This document shows, piece by piece, positions 54,252 to 63,499 of a DNA stretch of 64,000 nucleotides. The stretch comes from an uncultured Lachnospiraceae bacterium (lineage in GTDB: Bacteria; Bacillota; Clostridia; Lachnospirales; Lachnospiraceae), in the NCBI GenBank assembly GCA_900548905.1, contig URMK01000007.1, forward strand, positions 1-64,000, read 5' to 3'. Under the pieces are notes generated by a model. It ran no database searches. It was not told where the DNA came from and saw only the letters and a program-made list of their open reading frames with translations. The position numbers and the translations under genes were made by a program. Position 1 is the first letter of the stretch, and every line of letters begins with the position of its first letter.

Positions 54252-56648
54252 TTATTCAGGAAGTTGGATTTTTTCACCTATTGTCCTTGCGTTATTGATT
54301 CGATTAATACAAACAATGTAAATGAATTGTATAATCAAAATCAAAAAGAAATATAACAATACAGGCAGAAGCGGGAACTGGTAGACAAAAAGTGGATTTT
54401 CATCCATATTGTTTACTATATTATATAATACAAGACTGGTACCGGTACCAACTGTCAAAGTAATAAGAATAATAGTCAGGAAATAAATGAAACATTCCAT
54501 AACATTCATCTTCATAAATTGTTTATCAGTTAACCCTACCGCCTGCAGCAGGGATATTTCCCTTTTCCTGCTTATATAACTTGTAATCAGAGTGTTTATC
54601 AGGTTAATAAGGCCAAACAGGCCAATTAATGCGGTGATAAAATAAACCACTTTTTTCAGGGAAGAAATACCTGTTTCCTGTATATGCAAAGAATCCTTAT
54701 AAGACCAGAATTCCATTGGGATACCTGCAGTAAGCCGGTAGACATTCTCTTCAATTCCAGCTAAATCGTTACCATCGGTTTTGATATAAATATAAGTATT
54801 AAAATTGCTGACTTCCGGATTGATTTCGGCTAAAAATTCAACTGGCATATAAATAAAATCTATTGCGACACCTTGATGGGCGGCAGCAGTAATTCCCAGG
54901 ACTGTAAGGGTAAGAATTGTACCGTCCGTTTTAGAAAAGCGGATTTCATCGCCTATCTGTGGATGGTAGGATTCCCATTTTTCCAAGTTGGAGTTCGGAT
55001 TGTTAATGATAATTCCTCTTTCTTTTACCAATGTCTGATAATCAATGGTGCCCTCTGTTAAATACGGCTGCAGTTTTTGTCCCTGCCGTTCATCCAAGCC
55101 TGTACAGTGCATAAGATAATCAACTGGATCCTGATCCGGCCATGCAACCTGAGTGAAAACGCCTTGCCGGGTACGAACATTTGTAACTCCAGGTATAGAG
55201 GTTAAGGAATCTACTAAAGTGTCATCAAATGGATTGTTTACTTGTATAGAAGCCTCTGGGACAGAGTTAAGCTCCTGGCTGTCCTGATTTAAAATAAGGG
55301 TTATTTCACTGTCAGGAAAAGCAAGACGGGCGGCTTTTTCTATATTAAAGGAAGCGAGGAGGGTGGCAGAAGAAATAAGCAGTATGCCCGTAAAGCATAA
55401 GGCAAGCAGCGTAAGCAGTGTTTTTTTCCTGTTCCTGCTGAAATTTAAATAAGCTAAAGAAAAAGGAGACATCCGATAACTTTTTTTCCGGTTATGAAAA
55501 TCCCCTGCTTTACCAGAATCCATGCTGGTTAGTTTTATTGTCTCAATTATAGGAAGGGAGACAGCAATCCTGGCTGGCTTGCGTATGCATAATTTGATGA
55601 CGAGCAAGAGAACCAGCGCTATCAGTAAGTTACATAAAAGAACAGTTGAAAAATCCCATCCTGCAGGCATCATAAGGTATGCGATGACAGAGCCAAGCAA
55701 AAGCCCGGGGGGAATAGATAATATGGAAAGAATACGGCCTTCCATACGTATTATTTTATATAATTGTTTTTCGCTTGCACCTGCCAGCAAAAAACTTCCA
55801 TATTCATGTATTTTTGAAACTATGGTGGTATAAAACAAGCTGTAGATCAATAATGCACAGGCAATAAGGATTATGCAACCCGCAGTTAATACAGAAGCCA
55901 GCTTTTCAGACAAAGTCTGAGAAGTAGAAATAAAATAAGAAGAGCTGAAGAAGTATTTTTGCTGTTCGATTCCGTGTTCCGCCATAAAATCGCTTATAAA
56001 TTCTTTAAGTTCTGTTTCCGATTTTTGTTCGGAGTTGGTAAAGCGAAGATAGGCAGAGTAATATAAATCGGAAGACACCGTCCGGTTAACAAATTCCCTG
56101 GATACAATAACGGTTTCTTTTCTATCCTGAATAGGAGTGTCTAATATTCCCGTTAATTGATACTGACAGGGACCAGTGCCTAAATCCAAAGTTATTGCCT
56201 GATCCACAGAATCAGGAAGGTTCAGCCTTTCAAGTAATGAACTGGAAACCGCTATTTCATCGGTTAGTTCGGGCAAATGACCGGAAAGGAGCTTCACATT
56301 ATTTAAGGATAAAGCATTTTCATCTATATAAGAAATGTCCAGGGAATAAGATTCATTATGAATTGTAGGGAGAAGGTAAATTTTCCCTATTAATTCCACG
56401 TCGCCGCTGTTCTCCAGTATCTTAAATTTTACGTCATTAATTGAAGTAATGCCGGCCTGATATTTTGACTTGATGGAGCGCTCAAGGAAATTGTTGTAAA
56501 AAAAGGTATTTAGTGTCATAGCAGAGAGAAGGGCAGAAGTTGATATTATGGCAAGTATCAGAATCAGATTCCTCTTCCACTCATATTTCATGACAGATAT
56601 AGAAATACTGCGGATACAATTATTCATAATTCTTCTGAAGGATATCAT
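54252..56648 (-). CDS. FtsX/MacB-type ABC exporter permease
   Basis: 798 residues from the ATG at 56648 (AGGAGAG site). Eight hydrophobic segments arranged as two FtsX modules of 1+3. The first helix is at about 25-45, an extracytoplasmic domain of about 200 residues follows, then helices at about 250-370. A second block starts at about 405 with another large external domain and ends with three helices. Family partners export peptides or lipoproteins or serve as antibiotic-peptide detoxifiers. It overlaps the ATPase gene by 29 bases. No histidine-kinase pair of the BceRS type adjoins. Confidence 0.87.
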   Translation of the reverse strand: MISFRRIMNNCIRSISISVMKYEWKRNLILILAIISTSALLSAMTLNTFFYNNFLERSIKSKYQAGITSINDVKFKILENSGDVELIGKIYLLPTIHNESYSLDISYIDENALSLNNVKLLSGHLPELTDEIAVSSSLLERLNLPDSVDQAITLDLGTGPCQYQLTGILDTPIQDRKETVIVSREFVNRTVSSDLYYSAYLRFTNSEQKSETELKEFISDFMAEHGIEQQKYFFSSSYFISTSQTLSEKLASVLTAGCIILIACALLIYSLFYTTIVSKIHEYGSFLLAGASEKQLYKIIRMEGRILSILSIPPGLLLGSVIAYLMMPAGWDFSTVLLCNLLIALVLLLVIKLCIRKPARIAVSLPIIETIKLTSMDSGKAGDFHNRKKSYRMSPFSLAYLNFSRNRKKTLLTLLALCFTGILLISSATLLASFNIEKAARLAFPDSEITLILNQDSQELNSVPEASIQVNNPFDDTLVDSLTSIPGVTNVRTRQGVFTQVAWPDQDPVDYLMHCTGLDERQGQKLQPYLTEGTIDYQTLVKERGIIINNPNSNLEKWESYHPQIGDEIRFSKTDGTILTLTVLGITAAAHQGVAIDFIYMPVEFLAEINPEVSNFNTYIYIKTDGNDLAGIEENVYRLTAGIPMEFWSYKDSLHIQETGISSLKKVVYFITALIGLFGLINLINTLITSYISRKREISLLQAVGLTDKQFMKMNVMECFIYFLTIILITLTVGTGTSLVLYNIVNNMDENPLFVYQFPLLPVLLYFFLILIIQFIYIVCINRINNARTIGEKIQLPE

Positions 56649-57327
56649 TCCGGTTTCTCTCCTCTCCAATAATTTTTCCATCCTCAATATAAAGAGTACG
56701 GTCGGCAATCCGGGCGATCTGTACATTGTGTGTAATCATAATTATGGTCTGACCAAAGATTTCACGGCTTTTTAGTAACAAATTAATAACATCGGCACTG
56801 CTCTTGCTGTCCAGGTTTCCAGTAGGTTCATCAGCAAGGAGGATTGCCGGTTTTGCTATCAATGCACGTGCTATAGCAACCCGTTGTTGCTGGCCTCCCG
56901 AAAGCTGAGAAGGAAGGGCTTTCAGCTTCTCTTTTATAGACAGCATATTGATAATTTCATCAAAATAATCTTTATCCACTTCCTTATTATCAAGTTCTAC
57001 AGGAAGCATTATGTTCTCCCGTACAGTAAGCATGGGAATTAAATTGTAGTATTGGAAAATGACTCCTATCTTTTCCCTTCGGAAAACCGTGCGCTCTTCC
57101 TTGCTTAGTAGGGAAAACTCTTTGTTATAGAGACGGATGCTCCCGGAATCGGGGGTATCAAGCCCTCCTATTAAGTGGAGCAGGGTGGACTTCCCACTGC
57201 CGGAGGTTCCGCAAATAGTTATAAATTCCTTATTATTTACAGTTAATGAAATATCATCGACTGCTTTAACCAGATTAGGTTCCGTACCATAATACTTTTT
57301 AATGTTATTAATTTTTAATATACACAT
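56620..57327 (-). CDS. MacB/LolD-type ABC exporter ATPase
   Basis: 235 residues. Walker A GTSGSGKST, Q-loop FQYYNLIP, signature LSGGQQQRVAIARAL, Walker B ILLADEPTGNLD and the switch MITHN. These are the marks of the LolD/MacB/BceA group that work with FtsX-type permeases, here the next gene. Its start at 57327 has AAAGGGG. The two genes form a bicistronic exporter. Confidence 0.93.
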   Translation of the reverse strand: MCILKINNIKKYYGTEPNLVKAVDDISLTVNNKEFITICGTSGSGKSTLLHLIGGLDTPDSGSIRLYNKEFSLLSKEERTVFRREKIGVIFQYYNLIPMLTVRENIMLPVELDNKEVDKDYFDEIINMLSIKEKLKALPSQLSGGQQQRVAIARALIAKPAILLADEPTGNLDSKSSADVINLLLKSREIFGQTIIMITHNVQIARIADRTLYIEDGKIIGEERNRNDILQKNYE

Positions 57328-57744
57328 AATTACCCCTTTCTGTTTTCACTTTATGATTAAATAAATTGTACCAGTTTTTATATCTATTTTACATACCTTA
57401 TGTAAAAACAGTGGTTTACATTGTTTAATTGGTGGCTTTATGTGAATTATACTACTATACAATTTTCATAATGATGATAGTAATTTGATATGTATATTAA
57501 TAAGTTGACAATGGAGGATAACAGATGGACAAAAGAGACATACATTATTGATTCATATAATATTTTTCAATATATTAATTGTATCAAATGATCTCTCGGA
57601 ATCCTGATTGATCATGTCAGCGGAGTTGGCAGCTGAACATTGAAAAGCAAATATTATCCATGATGAAATATAATTAAAAAAAGTGTACGAGAAACAGAGA
57701 TAACTGTCGCTATGCCTTGAAAATAGTGTATAATAGTCTAAGGA
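57328..57744. other. AT-rich gap with promoter region and nine-codon stump
   Basis: The 417 bases hold the exporter's promoter region. On the plus strand there is a tiny ORF (57525-57551, MDKRDIHY) with a good GGAGG site at 57513-57517, as if the 5' end of a divergent gene had been left behind. A TATAAT lies at 57729-57734. The stretch ends at the decayed transposase, which may have removed the missing gene. Confidence 0.4.
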
Positions 57745-58985
57745 TTATACTGCTTGTAGAATCAACTTTCTCAGGGCGGATTCAAAAGGCATATCCCAGG
57801 CATCCAGATGTTGTAACATCAGGATGTGATAGAGGCGGCAGTACCACATCTTAGTTGAGCGGTGCCTGCCGTCTTCTAATTTAAAGTCTAGTTTCTCGCG
57901 TTTATTGGAGCGTTCCGTAGAAGTTCTTGCATTAAACTCAAGCTTCCATGCATCACTGTCACGTGGCGGTAGGTTGAACAGCCGTGGATTATCTTTCATT
58001 GCCACATGTACGGTCCTTCCATATTTAGAGCCGGAGCACGGGCGCTCGCAGGAGCAGCCATATTTCCTGCTGGCAAGAGGGCATCTGTATTTTATGCGAT
58101 GTTTCGACGGATCCGAGCCGTCATGGTTCATGCGTCTGCCTTCCCTGCATACAGGAACTCCATCTTTGCCAATGGTAAAGTCGTTCTTGTAAGTCAGTTT
58201 GATTCCGCGTTTTTCATTCAGGTCAATAAAAGGAGTGATATGCGCACGCCTGCAGTATTCATAATAGGGCATTGCGTCATGGGCAGAATCAAGGAGCAGT
58301 TTTGTGACGTTATAGTCAGGAAGAAAGCATTTCATCCCGAAAAAGCAATGCAGGAACCCGTGGGAATCATGGGTAGAAGCAGGTGAGAGCAGCGGTAAAA
58401 CAGGCAGATCGCTTTCAGAATCGGAAGCGACGAGCATATATAGGTCATAGCCGTGATACCAGCAATCTCAGGAAGAGTCCCAGCCAATATCGCAGTCAGG
58501 CTGAGAGAAGTAGCGGTCACACTTGCAGTCCGTAATACCTTTTGAAGCACAATCACAGATGCGGTGCTTACGCTCCCGGTGGGAAGTAACAACAGGAGTC
58601 CCGTCCCCGGCCAGGGCAAGGTTCTCAGGAGTAATGAGCCCCTTAGAGACGGACCGGTCAAGGAACTCGTTCTTATCTAACTGAAAGAGGGAGCCATAGG
58701 GCTGTTCCTCAATGCGCAAAGCGGTGTTTCCAAATTCCGGCAAAAGCTGTTCGACAGAGACCTTCTCTACAGGAGCCGCCTTGGCCCCTTAATTTTTGGC
58801 TTTTTGGCCTTGTCTTTTGTCGGATGGATATGTGAGGAGAGATTGTCGGAATCAGAGTCCCATAAGCGGTTTAGGAAGTCATAAAAAGTACCGACGCCGG
58901 GGCATTCCCAAACGCAAAGCCACTCAGGATGGCATAAAGGGGATTGATTTTAAGCTGTGCTGAACTAGCGTTCCATCTGACCTGT
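57745..58985 (-). pseudogene. Decayed DDE transposase (IS1182-like)
   Basis: Read on the minus strand, pieces of one transposase follow each other: INPLYAILSGFAFGNAP, then GTFYDFLNRLWDSDSDNLSSH in another frame, then VEQLLPEFGNTALRIEE..., then after an in-frame TGA (58468-58470) DCWYHGYDLYMLVASDSESDLP... to the end at 57745. There are thus at least two frameshifts (near 58895 and 58780) plus one stop. The Cys cluster (KYGCSCERPCSGSKYGRTVH) and the LYAILSGF/TFYDF blocks recall IS1182-type transposases. Not functional. Confidence 0.75.
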
Positions 58986-59186
58986 AAGGGGACTGATAAA
59001 ATAGGATGTATGACAAGTTGGGGAAAAATGAATAAATATTTAAAACTTTAACTTGGTTTGATGTATGAATATTTGTGCAAATAGCCATATTTATTTTTTT
59101 TTATTTTGTTTTATTGTAATAAGATTCGTTATGTGATATATACTACATATAGGTTGTAAAACAGTTATGGCTAAGAAACACTTAAC

Positions 59187-59197
59187 TTGTCAGTCAA
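59187..59197 (+). promoter_or_regulatory. Imperfect FadR-type operator before eda
   Basis: TTGTCAGTCAA lies 22 bases upstream of the aldolase start. It matches the FadR-subfamily pattern TNGTnnnACNA at all fixed positions but one, and shares ACTTGTC with the perfect site at 61688. A -10-like TATACT (59139-59144) is upstream, placing this site in the early transcript. The remaining 58986-59186 is AT-rich with nothing else seen. Confidence 0.45.
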
Positions 59198-59218
59198 TTG
59201 GAAGGGCGGTATAACAAT

Positions 59219-59875
59219 ATGGAGCGGACATTAAATCTGATTTTAGAAGAGAAAATTATAGCGATTATCAGAGGAATTGATCGGGAAGCCATCCTGGATA
59301 CGGCCCGGGCAATCAAAGAAGGCGGCATAAGCTGTCTGGAGATAGCATTGGATCACAGTACGGACAGCTCTGTCAGGAATACATATGAGGCAATCGCTCT
59401 GCTCCATAGGGAGTTAGGAGAAGAGCTGTGTATTGGAGCCGGAACCGTTTTGAATGAGGAAGAGGTCAGGCATTGTGCCGAGGCTGGCGCTGCTTATATA
59501 ATTTCTCCTAACACAAACCCCGATGTGATTTGGAAAACAAAAGAATTGGGATTAGTTTCCATCCCCGGAGCATTAACTCCATCAGAGATTGTGACAGCCC
59601 ATGAAGCAGGTGCTGACATTGTGAAATTATTCCCTGCCGGAATATTAGGTATTGAATATATTAGGGCAGTCCGTAATCCGTTAAAACATATAGCCATGTC
59701 GGCAGTTGGAGGCGTAACTCCTGGAAACTGTGCTGAATTCCTCAGGGCAGGGTGCTGTTGTGTTGGAGTAGGAAGCAATCTGACGGACAGAAAAGCAATT
59801 GCCTGCGGGGATTTTGTAAGAATTACAAACAACGCCAGAGAGTATGTTCGGAGTGTAAAGGTGACTATTTTATAA
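59219..59875 (+). CDS. eda: KDPG/KHG aldolase
   Basis: 218 residues, class-I TIM-barrel aldolase. KIIAIIRGIDREAILDTARAIKEGGISCLEIALDH carries the active-site Glu. GAGTVLNEEEV and ADIVKLFPAGILG follow, with the Schiff-base Lys in VKLFP, then SAVGGVTPGN. It cleaves 2-keto-3-deoxy-6-phospho-sugar acids to pyruvate and a triose phosphate. I choose the ATG at 59219 (GAAGGGCGG site) over a TTG seven codons earlier. It is followed by a matching kinase, so the operon handles a 2-keto-3-deoxy sugar acid. Confidence 0.92.
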   Translation: MERTLNLILEEKIIAIIRGIDREAILDTARAIKEGGISCLEIALDHSTDSSVRNTYEAIALLHRELGEELCIGAGTVLNEEEVRHCAEAGAAYIISPNTNPDVIWKTKELGLVSIPGALTPSEIVTAHEAGADIVKLFPAGILGIEYIRAVRNPLKHIAMSAVGGVTPGNCAEFLRAGCCCVGVGSNLTDRKAIACGDFVRITNNAREYVRSVKVTIL

Positions 59876-59910
59876 TAGAGGCAGGATTTAAGCTGTTGGG
59901 GGATGAGTTG

Positions 59911-60918
59911 ATGCAGAATTATGTGATAACAATTGATGGGGGAACAACGAATACACGCTGCATTTTATGGGATAAGGCACGCAGAAAAATGGCAGAGGAA
60001 CGGCGCGGCGTAGGAGTGAGAAACACGGCCATTGATGGAAATAATCAAAAATTGAAAAATGCGGTTAAGGAATCCCTGGAAAGCTTGCTGGCTGCAGAAC
60101 ATTTGAAGTATAATCAGATTTACAGAATCATTGCCAGCGGTATGATTACGTCAGACGTGGGGATCGTGGAAATACCTCATCTGACAGCACCGGCGGGTCT
60201 TGAGGAGCTGGCCCGCGCAGTTGTTCCCGTGAAGCTTGAGGAAATATGTCCGCTGCCGATTTATTTTATACCGGGAATTAAGAATGCGATAGCGGATATA
60301 AGCCTCGATAATTATGAGGCAATGGATATCATGCGCGGTGAGGAAGTGGAGAGCATTGCGGTGATTGACCGATATTTCAGAGGAAAGTCCATGCTTTTAG
60401 TTCTTCCGGGTTCTCATAATAAATTTGTATCTGTTAATGATAAGGGAATGATTGATGGGTGTCTCACATCCATTTCGGGGGAGATTCTTGCTTCTATTAC
60501 AAATAATACAATTTTGGCAAAATCGGTTGGACATAAATATGTGGGAGAAGCTTCCTACGACAGGAAATGGCTTTTAACCGGATATCAAAATGCTAGGAAG
60601 ACAGGGCTGGGCAGAGCTTGTTTTTCCGGAAGGATACTCAATCTATTTGTAGAGAAAGATACCGGAAAAATTGCAAATTATATTCTTGGGGCAAGCCTGG
60701 AGGGGGATATTGAGGCGATTCTAAATTCTGATGCTGTTAAGATAAGTAAAAAAACGGATATTGTTGTTTGCGGAAAGAATCCTCTGAGACAGGCATTGAT
60801 TGATATTCTGGAGTTTGAAGGCGGGTTTGGAAAAATCCATGAATTTGTATCAGAAAAAGAGAATACGGCAGCGGCTCTGGGGGCATATCTTGTGGCACTA
60901 AAATCTAATATTATATGA
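59911..60918 (+). CDS. dgoK: 2-dehydro-3-deoxygalactonokinase
   Basis: 335 residues from the ATG at 59911 (GGGGGATG site). DgoK family: VITIDGGTTNTRCILWD at the start, IASGMITSDVGIVEIPHL, FIPGIKNAI, MRGEEVE and LVLPGSHNKFVSV are signature blocks of these ASKHA-type kinases. It phosphorylates KDGal (or KDG), making the substrate of the preceding aldolase. Confidence 0.9.
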   Translation: MQNYVITIDGGTTNTRCILWDKARRKMAEERRGVGVRNTAIDGNNQKLKNAVKESLESLLAAEHLKYNQIYRIIASGMITSDVGIVEIPHLTAPAGLEELARAVVPVKLEEICPLPIYFIPGIKNAIADISLDNYEAMDIMRGEEVESIAVIDRYFRGKSMLLVLPGSHNKFVSVNDKGMIDGCLTSISGEILASITNNTILAKSVGHKYVGEASYDRKWLLTGYQNARKTGLGRACFSGRILNLFVEKDTGKIANYILGASLEGDIEAILNSDAVKISKKTDIVVCGKNPLRQALIDILEFEGGFGKIHEFVSEKENTAAALGAYLVALKSNII

Positions 60919-60970
60919 TTGTTGGTTTCACTGTGTTAATAAAAAATATAAAGGAAGTGGCGTCAAACGA

Positions 60971-61633
60971 ATGAGCTCATCAGAACATAAAAATGTAACT
61001 GAAGATGTAGTAGACTATTTAAAACAGAAGATTATGGATGGAACCTGGAAACCAGGCGATAAAATCAGTTCCGAAAATGAGCTGACTACTTGCCTTTCCG
61101 TGAGCAGGGCAAGTGTACGGTACGCAATTCAGCATTTGATTGCAGTTGGTGTACTGGAAAGCTTCCAGGGCAAGGGAACGTTTGTGAAGACGAAGCCTAT
61201 CGGCGATATCGAGCAGAAATTAAAAACGCTGTATAATAATACAAGTGTGGAGCAGCTTGTGGAGTTCCGTATTATTATTGAAGGTGAGAGCTGCAGACTG
61301 GCAGCACAGCGCATGACTGAGGAGGCTTTGAACCGTATGAAGGTTCATCTTGTAAATATGATGAACAGTATATCGGATCGGGAGGCCTTTATCAATGAAG
61401 ATATTGCTTTCCATAAAGAAATATTGAAAACGACAGGGAATGATCTGATCGTACGGAGCATGGAATATATTATGGGGCAGATAGAATCCCAGCATTATGC
61501 GTTTAATACGGAGGATAAGTTTTCTACTGCTGTGGAATGGCATCGCCGGATATTGCTTGAGCTTGAAAAAGGGAATGGGAGAGAAGCGGCGCGTTATATG
61601 AAGAAGCATCTGTCAGACAGCGCGAAAGTGTAA
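60971..61633 (+). CDS. FadR/GntR-family regulator
   Basis: 220 residues. GntR winged helix (KPGDKISSENELTTCLSVSRASVRYAIQHLIAVGVLESFQGKGTFV) followed by an FCD-type helical domain (VEQLVEFRIIIEGESCRLAAQRMT, DIAFHKEILKTTGN, EWHRRILLELEKGN) with the metal-binding Asp/His positions. FCD regulators of sugar-acid operons (UxuR, DgoR, KdgR-like) are released by the acid or its keto product. A perfect operator for this class lies 55 bases downstream. Confidence 0.9.
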   Translation: MSSSEHKNVTEDVVDYLKQKIMDGTWKPGDKISSENELTTCLSVSRASVRYAIQHLIAVGVLESFQGKGTFVKTKPIGDIEQKLKTLYNNTSVEQLVEFRIIIEGESCRLAAQRMTEEALNRMKVHLVNMMNSISDREAFINEDIAFHKEILKTTGNDLIVRSMEYIMGQIESQHYAFNTEDKFSTAVEWHRRILLELEKGNGREAARYMKKHLSDSAKV

Positions 61634-61687
61634 GAGGATGGAGACGGGAACAGGAGGGATGTACAGACAGTGTTTTTTTACCCTGAC

Positions 61688-61716
61688 TTGTCTGACAACT
61701 TAATGAAAAATATAAT
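61688..61716 (+). promoter_or_regulatory. Promoter with overlapping FadR-type operator
   Basis: TTGTCT (61688-61693) and TATAAT (61711-61716) have 17-base spacing. The -35 lies inside the perfect dyad TTGTC-T-GACAA (61688-61698), which fits TNGTnnnACNA. Binding by the upstream FCD regulator would block the transporter promoter directly. Confidence 0.75.
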
Positions 61717-61765
61717 TTTAGTTGTATGAAGAATTGGTAAATTATGGAAAAGAAAGGGGCGTATC

Positions 61766-62641
61766 ATGAGAAAATTTTTTAGGAAAAACAGTTTGAATCT
61801 GTTCTATGTGCCTGCATTAGTATTGATGTTGTTTTTTATAGCCTTTCCACTGTTTAACGGATTGCGGCTCTCCTTTTATAACTGGAACGGGTATTCTCAG
61901 AACAGGAGATTTGTGGGAATTGAGAATTACATCAACATGTTATCCGACAGGAGTATGCGGACCGTATTTCTAAATACCTTATTATATGGGTTCGGCTCCG
62001 CTATTCTGCAGAATATTTTCGGGCTGGCCACAGCGCTGCTTGTGGATTCCAAGTTTAAGGGCCACACAGTGGTCAGGACATTTATATACCTTCCGATCAT
62101 GATATCCGGCCTTATCATGGGTTACATTATGTACTATTTCCTACAGTATGATGGGGGAATACTCAATGAGATTTTGGGCTGGTTTGGCCGGGAACCGGTG
62201 GACTGGCTTGCAGATTCCTCACGGGGAAGGACCATCATTCTGCTTGTCAACAGTGTACAGTATTATGGCAACGCTATGGTTCTGTATCTGGCGGGGCTTC
62301 AGGGTATTCCTGCATTGTATTATGAAGCAGCTGAGGTTGACGGCGCCACTGCCATACAGCGTTTCCGTTATGTAACCATGCCGCTGCTGATTCCGGCGAT
62401 TACATCTGCAGTTATTGTTAATCTGATCGGAAGCCTGAAGCTAAATGATGTAATCGTCTCGCTTACAAACGGGGGACCCGGGCATGATACACATTCTCTT
62501 TCCACTTTTATTACGCTGAATTATTTCAGATTGGAAAAGGCCGGCTATGCTTCCGCTATTGGCGTATTTATGTTTGTTTTCATTATGCTGGTTTCCAGCG
62601 TCACAAACAGATACTTCAGGAAAAGGGAGGTGGAATATTAA
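61766..62641 (+). CDS. Sugar ABC transporter permease (MalF/LacF type)
   Basis: 291 residues with six membrane segments: first at about 12-30, then a loop starting FNGLRLSFYNWNGYSQNRRFVGIENY. The EAA loop is YYEAAEVDGATAIQRFRYVTMPLLIP. This is the first of two CUT1 permeases, partner of the next gene, with which it shares TAATG overlap. It imports the oligosaccharide or sugar acid fed to the aldolase/kinase. The binding protein and ATPase are not in the window. Confidence 0.92.
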   Translation: MRKFFRKNSLNLFYVPALVLMLFFIAFPLFNGLRLSFYNWNGYSQNRRFVGIENYINMLSDRSMRTVFLNTLLYGFGSAILQNIFGLATALLVDSKFKGHTVVRTFIYLPIMISGLIMGYIMYYFLQYDGGILNEILGWFGREPVDWLADSSRGRTIILLVNSVQYYGNAMVLYLAGLQGIPALYYEAAEVDGATAIQRFRYVTMPLLIPAITSAVIVNLIGSLKLNDVIVSLTNGGPGHDTHSLSTFITLNYFRLEKAGYASAIGVFMFVFIMLVSSVTNRYFRKREVEY

Positions 62642-63477
62642 TGAAGGGGAAAAGCTTAAAGAAATATTTGATAAAACATTGGTGGAAATATATTTTAGGT
62701 GCGATTCTTGTCTTTATGACAATGATGCCGTTGTACGTGTTGCTCGAAATGTCTTTGAAGGAACCTACGGATCTGGCTTCCAGGCTGACATGGCCCAACT
62801 ATTTCTACTTTGATAATTACATAAAAGTCCTCAGGGAGAATAATATGCTGAATGCCTATAAGAACACTCTGATCGTGACGGTAGGCACGGTTACGGTAGA
62901 AGTTTTCTGCGGATGCCTGGCAGCTTATCCTCTGGCCAGAAAACAGACACGGTTCAATGAGTTTATCCGCAGTTTAATCCTGGCTATTATGATGGTTCCG
63001 GCGGTGTCCGTGTTGGTGGGCGTGTATTCAATACTGAGTGCCATTCGGGGGATTAATACACTTTGGGCGCTGATTTTAATTACGGCAGCTTTTGGTCTTC
63101 CTCTTTCTATCTTTTTATACACCAATTACATCACGTCCATTCCGAGAGCTTTGGATGAGGCGGCCAGGATAGAAGGGGCTAATTATTTTCAATGTTTCCT
63201 GTATATCATACTTCCGCAGCTCAAACCGGTGACAGTGTCGGTAATTATTATAAAGGGAGTTCAGGCGTGGAACGATTATTTGTATCCCAGCTATATACTG
63301 CAAAAGCCTGAGTTATATACCAATGTATTGATGGTAAAACAGTATTTTTCTTCAACAAGTTCCAATTTTCAGGGGGCGGCGGCATGCTGTGCGGTGGCAA
63401 TGATGCCGGCATTGGCGGCATATATCGTGCTTAACCAATATTTTATCAAGGGCGCAATGGACAGCGCCGTCAAATAA
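62641..63477 (+). CDS. Sugar ABC transporter permease (MalG/LacG type)
   Basis: 278 residues, six membrane segments, EAA loop DEAARIEGANYFQCFLYIILPQLKP. The ATG uses the last A of the upstream stop (TAATG), so translation is coupled. Second CUT1 permease. Confidence 0.93.
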   Translation: MKGKSLKKYLIKHWWKYILGAILVFMTMMPLYVLLEMSLKEPTDLASRLTWPNYFYFDNYIKVLRENNMLNAYKNTLIVTVGTVTVEVFCGCLAAYPLARKQTRFNEFIRSLILAIMMVPAVSVLVGVYSILSAIRGINTLWALILITAAFGLPLSIFLYTNYITSIPRALDEAARIEGANYFQCFLYIILPQLKPVTVSVIIIKGVQAWNDYLYPSYILQKPELYTNVLMVKQYFSSTSSNFQGAAACCAVAMMPALAAYIVLNQYFIKGAMDSAVK

Positions 63478-63499
63478 AAATGATTGCGGGGTGAAAATC

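Noticed and set aside
57570..57735. Minus-strand open frame reading ...AANSADMINQDSERSFDTIN...
   Set aside because: No start codon, AT-rich, hydrophobic upstream part looks random; no family recognised.
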